DNA of 64,000 bases, taken from an uncultured bacterium (lineage in GTDB: Bacteria > Cyanobacteriota > Vampirovibrionia > Gastranaerophilales > Gastranaerophilaceae). The first letter of the stretch is position 1; every line of letters starts with the position of its first letter. The translations under genes were made by a program, and so were the position numbers. A model generated the notes under the pieces. The model was given only the letters and a program-made list of their open reading frames with translations. It was not told the DNA's origin and made no database searches. Positions 52,464 through 60,860 of this stretch are shown in pieces. The stretch spans positions 23,703 to 87,702 of the forward strand of contig CACYKP010000004.1 of NCBI GenBank assembly GCA_902775025.1, given 5' to 3'.

Positions 52464-53045
52464 ATGAAAATTTTATACGTTAATGCCACAGTCAGACCTG
52501 ATTCAAGGACAAAAAGGATTGCAAGATATTTGTTGGATAGAATTCCTGCTGAAAAGAAAATAATTAATCTTGAAGAAGAAGACATAAGACCTTTGAATAA
52601 CGAACTATTAGAACTCAGAACAAGACTTACTGCAGAAGAAGAGTTTGACAATGCCATTTTTCATTATGCAAAAGATTATGCTGATGCTGATATGATAATT
52701 ATTGTAGCACCATATTGGGATTTGTCCTTCCCTGCTATGCTTAAAAACTATATAGAAACAATAAATGTTAACGGAATTGTATTTCGTTATACGGATAAAG
52801 GAGAAGTAGAGGGACTTTGCAAGGCTAAAAAACTTATCTACATAACAACCTCTGGCGGAAAAATCTTATCTGATGAATTTGGCTTTGGGTATGTAAAGAC
52901 TCTTGCTGAAGAATTCCACGGAATAAAAGATGTTGAATACATAAAAGCAGAAGAACTTGATATTGAAGGAGCTAAAGTAGAAGAAATATTACTTAAAGCT
53001 GAAAAGAAGGTTGATAAAATTCTTGAAGATATTAACGAGGAATAA
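52464..53045 (+). CDS. FMN-dependent NAD(P)H oxidoreductase, azoreductase-like
   Basis: 193 residues with a flavodoxin-like fold: MKILYVNATVRPDSRTKRIARYLLDR (phosphate-binding start), MIIIVAPYWDLSFPAMLKNYIETINVNGIVFRYTDKG (flavin loop), and YITTSGGK. The pattern matches AzoR/NQO-type enzymes, which reduce quinones or azo and nitro compounds. AAAAGGAGA precedes the ATG. A DUF4127 gene is convergent three bases away. Confidence 0.88.
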   Translation: MKILYVNATVRPDSRTKRIARYLLDRIPAEKKIINLEEEDIRPLNNELLELRTRLTAEEEFDNAIFHYAKDYADADMIIIVAPYWDLSFPAMLKNYIETINVNGIVFRYTDKGEVEGLCKAKKLIYITTSGGKILSDEFGFGYVKTLAEEFHGIKDVEYIKAEELDIEGAKVEEILLKAEKKVDKILEDINEE

Positions 53046-53048
53046 TTG

Positions 53049-54377
53049 TTAATGAATTACAACTTCAATTTCAAATTTTCTGTTCCAAGGGTATTTATAG
53101 TCCACGTTGAAAATTGGAGTTTTGAGTTTAGAAAAGACTTTTCCTTCAAACGGGTGCATTAATTCTTTAATGTCGCAAGGCTCTTTTATTAAGCTTCTTA
53201 CGTTTGCCTGATATCCCCAGTCGTCAAGATATCGGATTATTTGAAGTCTTTTAAAAGCTTCATCATTATATTGCTTTGCCATGTATTTAACTTTTATTCC
53301 GGCAAGCAGACTGCCTATTGTATTAGCACTTGTATTCCAACCGGCGTAACCATATTCAGGCAGGGGGTATTCGGATTTAAATAATTGATTTACAAATCCG
53401 TTATCAGCTCCGTTTGCGTATCTTACATCAGCTATAGCGTATGGTTTAGAAGGAGGTGTAAAGCGTTTGTTGTATAAAGGTGTATCCCAATCCATTACAA
53501 GCTCACCCTGTTTTTCTACAAAGTTGTTAATGACAAGAACAATGTCAGCATCTTTTTCTTTATTCACAACATTAAATCCGCCTAAATCAAGCTGACCTAA
53601 AACAGATTTTTCTATAGAAACGTCTTCGTAATTAGAGATGCAGTCTTTGTACCCCGGTTCAGAATAAACAGGGAAAATTTTTATATTTTTTTCTATAGCT
53701 CTTGCTAATAGCGTTAGCGGAATTTCATCTGCTCCAGTTTTTGTTATACCGCCTAATGCTTCTAATTCTTTTGCTTCTTCTACGTTGTAACCGAATTCAG
53801 CACAATCATCTTTTGAGAAGATTAAAGTATCAAATAAATCTTCTTTTTGCCATTCAAGGTACATTTTATTTATTTCAAAATTACGTTTTCTTGTATTCAG
53901 GTAATCGTGCAATATTTCTTTTGGAATATCTGTTTTTGGCGGGTGCCAATATTTTGAAGAATTAAAAGAGTATTCAAAAATCTTTTTTCCCCAATCTTTC
54001 CAGTACTCTTTTTCTTCTTCATTGCAGTTATTGTTTGAGATGCGCATAATACTTGAAAACGCATAAACTTTTTTGCCTCTGATTAAAGGTTTTAATCTTT
54101 TCATTCTAAGTTTAATCTCATCTAAACTGTCATTAATTCTTCTGGAAGGAATTAATCCGCCATAAGCAAGTGTATCAAGAGAGATAATAAAAGCATCCAT
54201 CTTTGGTAAATGATACAGCCAGTCAAATATAATCTCTGTATTTGCATATTTTGTAAGACTGCCTAAGTATTCTCTTGGAGGGATAAATAATTCTATATCC
54301 TCATCAATTGCGCAAATATCTTTTGCTAAATTATAGCAGACAGGTCTGTTATCTATCGGTATAAAACAAATATTCAT
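53049..54377 (-). CDS. DUF4127-family protein
   Basis: 442 residues. Matches the DUF4127 pattern: PIDNRPVCYNLAKD at the start, PPREYLGSL, ISLDTLAYGGLIPSRR and later ADIVLVINNF, ADVRYANGAD and YAGWNTSANTIGSLLAG. The family occurs in Firmicutes and gut bacteria and has a predicted enzymatic fold, but no established reaction. No signal peptide. No ribosome binding site is evident at 54377. Confidence 0.85.
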   Translation of the reverse strand: MNICFIPIDNRPVCYNLAKDICAIDEDIELFIPPREYLGSLTKYANTEIIFDWLYHLPKMDAFIISLDTLAYGGLIPSRRINDSLDEIKLRMKRLKPLIRGKKVYAFSSIMRISNNNCNEEEKEYWKDWGKKIFEYSFNSSKYWHPPKTDIPKEILHDYLNTRKRNFEINKMYLEWQKEDLFDTLIFSKDDCAEFGYNVEEAKELEALGGITKTGADEIPLTLLARAIEKNIKIFPVYSEPGYKDCISNYEDVSIEKSVLGQLDLGGFNVVNKEKDADIVLVINNFVEKQGELVMDWDTPLYNKRFTPPSKPYAIADVRYANGADNGFVNQLFKSEYPLPEYGYAGWNTSANTIGSLLAGIKVKYMAKQYNDEAFKRLQIIRYLDDWGYQANVRSLIKEPCDIKELMHPFEGKVFSKLKTPIFNVDYKYPWNRKFEIEVVIH

Positions 54378-54401
54378 ATTTTAATGTTATATTTTATTAA
54401 T

Positions 54402-54432
54402 AAAAAAGGCAAGTTTTTAAACTTACCTTTTT
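54402..54432 (-). terminator. Probable terminator of the AMIN-like gene region
   Basis: AAAAAAGGCAAGTTTTTAAA and the following CTTACCTTTTT form an imperfect stem with A/T runs between the start of the DUF4127 gene and the stop of the gene at 54478. Confidence 0.65.
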
Positions 54433-54477
54433 CTCTTCTCTCTCTTCTTATTATTTAACCTTGTATTTTGTAACATT

Positions 54478-55569
54478 TTACACTTTATTTTTTGATAAAC
54501 TGGCTTTTAAACCTTGCGCTAAGTCATGTCGTCCGCTCTTTTCATAAATAGCAGTCATTGATTCTAAGAATTTCAGATTATCAATATTTGGGTTGCCTTG
54601 GTTTACAGGAGCTGTATTAACCGGTGTTGTATGTTTTTTTACAGGTTGAGGAGCGGTCATTGTTGCAGTTGCAGTACCTGCATTTTGTCTTGCTTGGGCA
54701 ATTTGTCTTTGAAGTGCAAGTTGTTGATTTCTCAAGAGAGGACTTACATAATTTTGCATTCTTGGATTATGGAAGTGTACAGGCTCGTCCTCGTATGGAT
54801 TTTGGTTTTCTTTTTTATATGCATTTAAACCATAGTTAACAGTGGTAAATGGTTTTTCAGGATTAGTATTATATGCCCCGTTAAATAAATTGGAACCAAC
54901 GGATGACATAAGCTCTTCCTGATTGCTTGTACCTGCTCCCAATCCAATCTTCATATCAGGCTCTCTGCGTTTAAAAAATCTGAATGCTGCAAAGCCTAAA
55001 AGCCCTAATAAACCGTACGAAAACAGCTTGTTCAAATTGTCTGACATACTGCTAGCATTATCCTCTAGTTCAGGAACTGCTGATGAAGATTTTTGCGTAA
55101 TCTTATCAAATAAAGAAGATGTTTTTTCTTTAGCCATATCCTCTCTGTATATAGGAGCGTAACTGTCAATAGGACTGCTTAACTTAACTTGTTGTTTTTC
55201 TGTATTTGATGATTTAGATGTGGCAGGTGCTATTGAATCAAAAGCAATGCTTGCATCCTGTGCATTGTCAGCTTGGAAAAATATGCTTAAACCGTTATTT
55301 GTATTTTCGACCATTACTGTGTCAACATTTGATGCATTGTTATAAATTGTGTTAAGAGTTTTTGATGCTCTGATTCCTTTCATGTCCAATGTGATTTTGT
55401 TTGGTGCTTTTACGTTCTTTTTGACATCAACTGATTTATCAGCACTCAAAACTATATTATATGTGTCCTTGACAGGAACAATCTCAATAGATTGTAAAAC
55501 ATTTTCTTCTGCACATACTGTCAGCATGGATAATACTAAACCAAAAAATAACAACGTTTTCTTAATCAT
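54478..55569 (-). CDS. Secreted AMIN-like protein with one membrane segment
   Basis: 363 residues. A signal peptide (MIKKTLLFFGLVLSMLTVCAE) precedes an AMIN-like beta domain (VLSADKSVDVKKNV, then NKITLDMKGIRASKTLNTIY and VDTVMVEN), such as anchors cell-wall hydrolases and secretins to peptidoglycan. A membrane segment follows at ~185-201 (LFSYGLLGLLGFAAF), and the remainder is Gln/Asn-rich and likely disordered with a short C-terminal helix (NLKFLESMTAIYEKSGRHDLAQGLKASL). GGGAGAG precedes the start. Function unknown. Confidence 0.65.
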   Translation of the reverse strand: MIKKTLLFFGLVLSMLTVCAEENVLQSIEIVPVKDTYNIVLSADKSVDVKKNVKAPNKITLDMKGIRASKTLNTIYNNASNVDTVMVENTNNGLSIFFQADNAQDASIAFDSIAPATSKSSNTEKQQVKLSSPIDSYAPIYREDMAKEKTSSLFDKITQKSSSAVPELEDNASSMSDNLNKLFSYGLLGLLGFAAFRFFKRREPDMKIGLGAGTSNQEELMSSVGSNLFNGAYNTNPEKPFTTVNYGLNAYKKENQNPYEDEPVHFHNPRMQNYVSPLLRNQQLALQRQIAQARQNAGTATATMTAPQPVKKHTTPVNTAPVNQGNPNIDNLKFLESMTAIYEKSGRHDLAQGLKASLSKNKV

Positions 55570-55653
55570 AAAATACTCTCTCTCCCTTATCTATAGTGTA
55601 CATGATGGGCATGCCCATGCCATCAATCAAGGGGTTAAATTTTTTAATAATCT

Positions 55654-55673
55654 TATAGACCACTTGGTCTATA
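55654..55673. promoter_or_regulatory. Perfect palindromic operator candidate over the HD-GYP promoter
   Basis: TATAGACCACTTGGTCTATA is a perfect palindrome and contains TAGACC-N4-GGTCTA, the form of the NemR/TetR-type box. The -10-like TATAAT at 55670-55675 overlaps its right end, so a bound repressor would block transcription toward the gene at 55742. No TetR gene is in the window. A second palindrome, ATGGGCATGCCCAT, lies at 55605-55618. Confidence 0.6.
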
Positions 55674-55741
55674 ATGCATATCAATGATGATTACATCAAA
55701 TAAAGTATGTAAAAGTGAAAAAAAACATTTATAATCGAAAT

Positions 55742-56743
55742 ATGCGTGTAGTAGAAAATGGTGAATTAAGCAACTATAAAGTTCTTCCTTTTGATTTGTT
55801 TACAGAAAATAAAACAAAAATACTGGAAGCCGGTGAAGTCCTGACTCCCGGTAAACTGATAATGCTTAAAAATTATGTGAAAATATATGCTGAAGATTTT
55901 TTGAGCGAAGGAGAAGAACAAAAAAAACAAGAAGAGGAAGAAAATACAAAAGCTTCTTCTCAACGTTTGCGTAATTTTTCTTATGAATCTTTAGATCCGG
56001 AAGATTTTAATACGGTTATTAATAAAGAATCTGCAATGCGAATAGAAACACAGATTAAAATCAAGTATTTTTATAAAAGGATATTTGATTTGTTCGTACA
56101 AGGACATTATGATGATGCGGTTTTAAAACTTCAGTCGTTGGTTAATGTCTTACGAAATGAGATTTTCAAACAACTATATAAATCCGGAAAAGGCTCTAAA
56201 GTCAGATTTATGGGAGAATATGAGCTTTGCCATCCGCTTAATGTAGCAGTTGTATCAGGATTGATTGCAAGAAAATTGGAGTTTTCTCCAAGAGCTTTTG
56301 ATGAACTTTTATTAGCAGCCCTACTGCATGATATAGGAAAACTTAAAATTAAATTAGACGGTGATTCTGCATTAACCACAACAAATGAAGATGAAATTAG
56401 GCAGCATACGGTTATTGGATACGAGATGATAAAAAATACATTTGGTTTATCAGATTTAATAGCCAGAGCCGCTTTAGAACATCACGAAAATAATGATGGT
56501 TCAGGATATCCTAAAGGTTTATCAAACGATTTTATATCAGAATATGCTCAAGTTATAAATGTAGCAAATTATTATGATAATTTAGCTTGCAATCGTACTC
56601 ACGTTGTAGTTGCAAATAACAGAGAAGTTTTGCGAGAAATGCTTGATGTCGGAACTCGCCGCTTTTCTGCAAAAATGCTTTATACATTTATTCACATGTT
56701 TAACTATGATGACATACACGATTTTAGTGATATGATGATGTAA
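55742..56743 (+). CDS. HD-GYP cyclic-di-GMP phosphodiesterase
   Basis: 333 residues. The N-terminal part has FDLFTENKTKILEAGEVLTPGKL like DUF3391-type regions and a Glu/Gln/Lys linker. The HD-GYP domain (~170-330) has CHPLNVAVVSGLIARKL, ALLHDIGKLKIK, RQHTVIGYEMIK and EHHENNDGSGYPKG with all metal-ligand residues, followed by INVANYYDNLAC. It hydrolyses cyclic di-GMP. Contrast the degenerate HD in the protein at 12753-14645. The frame extends to a GTG at 55715; I prefer the ATG, but neither has a good ribosome binding site. Confidence 0.87.
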   Translation: MRVVENGELSNYKVLPFDLFTENKTKILEAGEVLTPGKLIMLKNYVKIYAEDFLSEGEEQKKQEEEENTKASSQRLRNFSYESLDPEDFNTVINKESAMRIETQIKIKYFYKRIFDLFVQGHYDDAVLKLQSLVNVLRNEIFKQLYKSGKGSKVRFMGEYELCHPLNVAVVSGLIARKLEFSPRAFDELLLAALLHDIGKLKIKLDGDSALTTTNEDEIRQHTVIGYEMIKNTFGLSDLIARAALEHHENNDGSGYPKGLSNDFISEYAQVINVANYYDNLACNRTHVVVANNREVLREMLDVGTRRFSAKMLYTFIHMFNYDDIHDFSDMMM

Positions 56744-56845
56744 TATTTAATTGTGTTATTAACAATTCATAACAAATTGTTTGAAATTTTATATGTTTAA
56801 AATATAATGAAGAAGTGAAAATTCAACTAATGAGGGAGTATTAAA

Positions 56846-57445
56846 ATGCCTAATAGCGAAAGTGTTGGAAAGAAAATAGTAGAAGCCTTAAAAAAGCAGG
56901 CTGAAAATATCGATAACTCATCTAATTTGGAGATTGAAACCGATACAGAAGTAAAAACAGAAAATGATGATATATTTGCTCCATCTTCGGTTAATGATGA
57001 TATATTCGCAGAACCTGAACCTGCAGTAAAGCATACTAAGTCTGCAAGTTTTTTTGATGAAGTAGAAGATGAAGAACAACCGTTTTTTACAGAACCAAAG
57101 CCTGTGCAAACCCAAGTTCACGAAAATGCTGACGGATTTGAGATACCGGCAAATATTACAGTATTACGAAAATTGATATCTCAGTTACCAAGCGGTGTTT
57201 CAAGGCATACAGGAGCACAGATTATAAAACAAACAATGGAAGCACTCGGCATCTCTATGAAGAGTGTATTACAGGATGCTCAACAAGTTCAAGAAAGTTT
57301 GAAAATTTCTGCAAGAGAATGTCAAGCATCTATTCAAGAATACAAAAAACAAATTCTTATGCTTGAAAAGCAATCACAGAATTACCAAAAGCAGTATTCA
57401 GCTTTGAATGATTTGATAAGCTTATTCATTCAAACTACAAAGTAA
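56846..57445 (+). CDS. Unknown acidic protein with C-terminal coiled coil
   Basis: 199 residues. The N-terminal half is acidic and probably disordered (IETDTEVKTENDDIF, PSSVNDDIFAEPEP). The middle ITVLRKLISQLPSGVSRHTGAQIIKQTMEALGI reads as a folded helical segment, and the last ~65 residues form a coiled coil (LQDAQQVQESLKISARECQASIQEYKKQILMLEKQSQNYQKQY). Unrecognised. GAGGGAG precedes the ATG. A strong bidirectional terminator follows. Confidence 0.6.
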   Translation: MPNSESVGKKIVEALKKQAENIDNSSNLEIETDTEVKTENDDIFAPSSVNDDIFAEPEPAVKHTKSASFFDEVEDEEQPFFTEPKPVQTQVHENADGFEIPANITVLRKLISQLPSGVSRHTGAQIIKQTMEALGISMKSVLQDAQQVQESLKISARECQASIQEYKKQILMLEKQSQNYQKQYSALNDLISLFIQTTK

Positions 57446-57458
57446 TAAATTTTTCAAA

Positions 57459-57497
57459 CAAAATGGCGGTTGAATTATTAATTCAACCGCCATTTTG
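57459..57497. terminator. Bidirectional terminator
   Basis: CAAAATGGCGGTTGAAT and ATTCAACCGCCATTTTG form a perfect 17-base stem with a five-base loop between convergent genes. Confidence 0.93.
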
Positions 57498-57508
57498 TTT
57501 TTATCTTA

Positions 57509-57961
57509 TTAAATACCGTCGTCGCTTTCTGCTTCTTCGTCAGTAACTTTCGGAGCAGCAACTTCAACTCCCATTTGTTCTAACGCGGCTCTTGCTTTAG
57601 GAGCAAGTGCGGTATCTGAAAAGTTTTCCAATATTGTTTGGTAGCATTCAATCGCTTCAGGTTTCATATCACGGAGTTTATAAATGTTTCCTGCCTTAAA
57701 ATAAAGCGGTGCCAATGTTGGATTTGATGCCATTAACATTTGATTATCAAGTTTAATCTTTATCCCGATTAGCTCTTCATTGTCAGCCGGTGATAAAAGT
57801 GCTCTTCCGTAGATTTTTTGAGTAAGTTTATCAATTGTTTCTGACATATTAGCAATATCTTCTTTTGAAAGCTTCGCAGACTTTTTTGCAGCAGATACGT
57901 CAAGACTTATTGCTGTAATAAGCAGAAATGCAACAATAATTGTTGAAAAAAATTTTTTCAT
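57509..57961 (-). CDS. Exported TPR-like protein
   Basis: 150 residues with a signal peptide (MKKFFSTIIVAFLLITAISLDVSAAKK). The mature part has one TPR-like helix pair (LAPLYFKAGNIYKLRDMKPEAIECYQTILENF) and an acidic tail (DEEAESDDGI). Unrecognised. GGAGTATATAGG precedes the ATG. Confidence 0.65.
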   Translation of the reverse strand: MKKFFSTIIVAFLLITAISLDVSAAKKSAKLSKEDIANMSETIDKLTQKIYGRALLSPADNEELIGIKIKLDNQMLMASNPTLAPLYFKAGNIYKLRDMKPEAIECYQTILENFSDTALAPKARAALEQMGVEVAAPKVTDEEAESDDGI

Positions 57962-58047
57962 CCTATATACTCCGTATAAAAATTATACACTAAATCTATT
58001 ATAATAAAAAGTTGGATTTTTTGCTCAATTATATGTATGATTATTTT

Positions 58048-59004
58048 ATGGAAAAGATAGTATATCAAATGTTTATTCTCGGTACAGGTGAATATTTAAA
58101 TGGCGCTCTATCAAAAGGATTGGGCGGTGTTATATATTTCACTCGTGATATTGAAAATCGAAATCAATTCAAAGATTTAATTAACTCGCATAAAAAACAA
58201 GCCTTAATTCCTCCTTTTTTATCTATAGATCAGGAAGGGGGCAGAGTTGAACGGACGGAGAGAATCCACCAAAGATATTTGTCGCCTCGTTTTGCATACC
58301 AAAAAGGGGAAGAATTTTTAAAAGAACAAACTGCAAATATAGCACATGAATTAAAAGATTATGGAATAAACTTAAATTTTGCGCCTTGTGCTGACGTAAA
58401 TACAAATCCTAATAATCCGATTATCGGAGAACGTGCTTTTTCAAATAATACCAAGGATGTTATTAAGGGAGTACAAATTGTATCAAAAATTTATGAACAA
58501 AATGGCATAATTCCGTGTATAAAACATTACCCCGGACATGGAGATGCTGATAAGGACAGTCATTTGACACTGCCAAAAATAGATTTACCGTTTGATGAGA
58601 TGTCCAAGATTCATATAAAACCTTTTAAATCTGCAATAGAAAATGGTGCAGATATGATTATGGCAGCACATTTGCATTGTACTTGCTTTGATAAGGAAAC
58701 GATCCCTTCTTCTTTGAGTAAAAATTCAATCGGATATTTAAGGAACGAATTGGGATATAACGGTGTTGTTATATCAGATGATATGGTTATGAAAGGAGTT
58801 CAAGACTATGGCAGTGTTGAAGCTTTAATAATGGGAATTAATGCAGGACTGGATATGTTTATATTTAGAGATGCTGACGAAAAAACTATTGAAACAATAG
58901 ATAAGTTGGTTTATATTATCGAAAAAGATGAAGATTTAAAGCGGAAAATTATAGAATCAAATGAGAGGATAAACAGATTAAAAAAGAAGTTTGGTATCAG
59001 ATGA
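58048..59004 (+). CDS. nagZ: Beta-N-acetylhexosaminidase, GH3 (NagZ)
   Basis: 318 residues. GH3 NagZ motifs are seen: LGGVIYFTRDIENRNQ, PFLSIDQEGGRVERTERI, NLNFAPCADVNTNPNNPIIGERAFS, IKHYPGHGDADKDSH and VISDDMVMKG with the catalytic nucleophile Asp. It removes GlcNAc from muropeptides during peptidoglycan recycling; the M14 gene at 16308 could belong to the same pathway. The frame extends to a TTG at 58012; a TATAAT at 58000-58005 would put the transcript start near there, so ATG 58048 or 58033 is more plausible. Confidence 0.9.
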   Translation: MEKIVYQMFILGTGEYLNGALSKGLGGVIYFTRDIENRNQFKDLINSHKKQALIPPFLSIDQEGGRVERTERIHQRYLSPRFAYQKGEEFLKEQTANIAHELKDYGINLNFAPCADVNTNPNNPIIGERAFSNNTKDVIKGVQIVSKIYEQNGIIPCIKHYPGHGDADKDSHLTLPKIDLPFDEMSKIHIKPFKSAIENGADMIMAAHLHCTCFDKETIPSSLSKNSIGYLRNELGYNGVVISDDMVMKGVQDYGSVEALIMGINAGLDMFIFRDADEKTIETIDKLVYIIEKDEDLKRKIIESNERINRLKKKFGIR

Positions 59005-59009
59005 ATAAA

Positions 59010-59033
59010 GAGGGTGGAATTGTTTCCACCCTC
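59010..59033 (+). terminator. Hairpin after nagZ
   Basis: GAGGGTGGAA-TTGT-TTCCACCCTC, a perfect ten-base stem; the T-run after it is interrupted, so termination may be partial. Confidence 0.75.
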
Positions 59034-59063
59034 CTTATTAGTATTTTTTTATATTTATATATT

Positions 59064-59351
59064 TTACCCCTCTGCATGAGCAGCTTTTTCAGCATCAAAA
59101 CATTCTTTGCAAAGAACATCTCTGCCTTGAGTCGGGTTAAAAGGAACTTGAGTTTCTTTACCGCATTTTGCGCAAACGGTATCAAACATTTTCTTTTTCC
59201 CTCTACGTTGTTGTTTTTTCGCCTTTCTGCAATCAGGGCATCTTTTAGGCTTATTTGTTAAACCTTTTTCAGCAAAAAACTCTTGTTCGCCTGCTGTAAA
59301 TACAAATTCAGCACCGCAATCTTCACAAATAAGCTTTTCATCTTCGTACAT
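59064..59351 (-). CDS. Small zinc-ribbon protein
   Basis: 95 residues with paired CxxC motifs: ICEDCGAEF and RCPDCRKAKKQQRRGKKK in the first half, and VCAKCGKET and LCKECFDAE in the second. The first half matches the short zinc-ribbon domain with FTAGEQEFFAEKGLTNKPKRCPDCR. Likely a nucleic-acid or protein-binding adaptor. The start at 59351 has TAGGAG upstream; a longer frame begins at 59390. Confidence 0.83.
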   Translation of the reverse strand: MYEDEKLICEDCGAEFVFTAGEQEFFAEKGLTNKPKRCPDCRKAKKQQRRGKKKMFDTVCAKCGKETQVPFNPTQGRDVLCKECFDAEKAAHAEG

Positions 59352-59507
59352 GACCGTGTCTCCTAAATAATTAAATACCAATTGGCTCACAACTGAACCA
59401 TGCCCTTTATTCTATAACTTTTTCTGATAAAGGTCAAGTGGGGTAAATATTTAGGGGGTGTAAATATAGATATTATTTAGTAAATATTTGGTGAAATACG
59501 ATATTTT

Positions 59508-59942
59508 CTATTTGCCGGTCGAACCAAAACCTCCTGTCCCTCGTTCTGTATCCGAAAGTTCAGTAACGACTTCAATTTTAGCTTGTTCATATTTAGCAAT
59601 AACCATTTGCGCAATGCGTTCTTCAGGTTGAATTGTATATGCTTCGTTAGAAATATTTACAACGGGTACACAGACTTCACCCCTGTAGTCCTCATCAATC
59701 GTTCCTACGCAATTTATAAGTGTAATTCCGTGTTTTATGGACATGCCTGAGCGAGGTCTTATTTGAGCTTCATATCCGTGTTCAAGTTCTATTTTTAAAC
59801 CTGTCGGAACAAGTGTTCTTTCTAACGGCTGCAAAGTAATCGGCTCTGATATTGCGGCACATAAATCCATACCTGCAGCCCCTTCAGTTTTATATTCAGG
59901 GACTGACTTGTTATGTTCCAATCTTAAAATCTTTAAAATCAT
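59508..59942 (-). CDS. dut: Deoxyuridine 5'-triphosphate nucleotidohydrolase
   Basis: 144 residues, normal trimeric dUTPase size. All five motifs are seen: [24 protein letters not shown] (with the conserved Arg-Ser), [25 protein letters not shown] and [10 protein letters not shown]. It hydrolyses dUTP to dUMP. AAGGAGA precedes the start. A CCCTC-type hairpin lies just upstream (59963-60003). Confidence 0.97.
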   Translation of the reverse strand: MILKILRLEHNKSVPEYKTEGAAGMDLCAAISEPITLQPLERTLVPTGLKIELEHGYEAQIRPRSGMSIKHGITLINCVGTIDEDYRGEVCVPVVNISNEAYTIQPEERIAQMVIAKYEQAKIEVVTELSDTERGTGGFGSTGK

Positions 59943-59962
59943 ATTTCTCTCCTTAAAAGTAA

Positions 59963-60003
59963 TGCTCCCTCTCCTAGAGGAGAGGGATGGGGCGAGGTGT
60001 CCA
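59963..60003. repeat. CCCTC-type intergenic hairpin element
   Basis: CTCCCTCTCCTAGAGGAGAG forms a hairpin, followed by GGATGGGGCGAGGTGTCCAC, a looser relative of the elements at 7093 and 36794. Confidence 0.5.
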
Positions 60004-60016
60004 CCCGCATCAAAAC

Positions 60017-60232
60017 TTATGCAGTAATAATAGTTTTGCCGTCAATAACTTGTTTAGGGAATATGGTAAGAGTTTCGATGCCCATATCTTTTCCTAACTT
60101 TTTAACAGGTTCGATTTCCGGCTTGGTAACAGTTTCTGAGCCATCCTGATTAGCTTTGAAACTCATGTACTTGTTTGCATATTCAATAAATAAATTTCTT
60201 CTTGATTGATTTGAAATAGCTGATACTTGCAT
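60017..60232 (-). CDS. Small protein with SFK leader motif
   Basis: 71 residues, unrecognised. It begins [20 protein letters not shown], then [11 protein letters not shown] at about residue 25, one of the recurrent leaders, and ends with a short basic/hydrophobic part ([17 protein letters not shown]). The start at 60232 is set by AAAGGG; a longer frame begins at 60394. No partner is evident. Confidence 0.6.
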   Translation of the reverse strand: MQVSAISNQSRRNLFIEYANKYMSFKANQDGSETVTKPEIEPVKKLGKDMGIETLTIFPKQVIDGKTIITA

Positions 60233-60364
60233 TTTTAATCCCTTTAAAATAGTCTTTCCGCTTATTATTTTTATTCGGATAAGGTTAAAAGTCAATGATA
60301 TGTGAATGTTTGTAACAAAATAGTTTTTATGATAATATAAAGTCGTGATAATTGAATAGTTTAA

Positions 60365-60449
60365 GTCGATGTGGCGGAATCGGTATACGCGCACGTTTGA
60401 GGGGCGTGTGGAGAAATCCTTGGGGGTTCAAGTCCCCCCATCGACACCA
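60365..60449 (+). tRNA. tRNA-Leu(GAG)
   Basis: Acceptor GTCGATG/CATCGAC with discriminator A and an encoded CCA, anticodon stem CACGT/GCGTG with loop TTGAGGG (anticodon GAG), a long class II variable arm (TGGAGAAATCCTTG) and T-arm GGGGG-TTCAAGT-CCCCC. The variable arm identifies leucine. The Mu-type element begins some 40-150 bases downstream. Confidence 0.96.
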
Positions 60450-60450
60450 T

Positions 60451-60485
60451 AAAAGAGATGTTGACTTATGTTAACATCTCTTTTA
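60451..60485 (+). terminator. Terminator after tRNA-Leu
   Basis: AAAAGAGATGTT and AACATCTCTTTT form a 12-base stem followed by TTATT directly after the tRNA. Confidence 0.88.
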
Positions 60486-60622
60486 TTATGAAGTTGGGTC
60501 GGGCTTTAACCATCTTTTGGTATAGGTTTTCAGGACAGTTTAGATGCGTTTTTGTTGGCTACAATGCCGAGTTGTTGGGAGTTTAAGGCAGTTTTAGATT
60601 TTTGAGATGTACCGGACTATTC

Positions 60623-60748
60623 TTGCACTTTTGTCCTGATTTTTGCACTCTTTTGCACTGATATTTTTGTTTTTTAGAATTTTTCATTCCTTAAAGTGCC
60701 AATTTATTTGAATTTTTACTCTGTGCAATAAAGTGCAATAAAGTGCAA
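60623..60748. promoter_or_regulatory. Helically phased TTGCACT / AGTGCAA array
   Basis: TTGCACT occurs at 60623, 60643 and 60653; its complement AGTGCAA occurs at 60732 and 60742, with the variant TGTGCAA at 60722 and AGTGCCA at 60695. Spacings of 10 and 20 bases put the copies on one DNA face. Likely binding sites for the transposase or for a repressor of the element. Confidence 0.65.
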
Positions 60749-60781
60749 AAATAATTTATCTTGCATTTTGATATGTGTAGA

Positions 60782-60835
60782 AATGTCTCTGAGATTGAGA
60801 TTTAAGACTTGATGTTTCTGCGAAACAGAGACATT
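60782..60835 (+). promoter_or_regulatory. Inverted repeat ahead of the transposase
   Basis: AATGTCTCTG at 60782-60791 and CAGAGACATT at 60826-60835 are exact complements, with an inner GTTTC-TGC-GAAAC stem. It ends about 25 bases before the transposase ATG, a position suited to a repressor operator or an mRNA hairpin. Confidence 0.55.
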
Positions 60836-60860
60836 AATGTGTGTATAAAGGAATACGCAC

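Larger units (their letters stand above)
60450..60860. other. 411-base region between tRNA-Leu and the transposase
   Basis: It holds the tRNA terminator, the presumed left end of the Mu-type element, the phased TTGCACT/AGTGCAA array (60623-60748) and a ten-base inverted repeat (60782-60835). No reading frame of note. I cannot fix the element boundary, because the other end lies outside the window. Confidence 0.6.

Noticed and set aside
60365..60600. tRNA-Leu as an attachment site for a tyrosine-recombinase element
   Set aside because: No duplicated tRNA 3' end is visible, and the element encodes a DDE transposase; the only recombinase-like protein lacks its catalytic domain.
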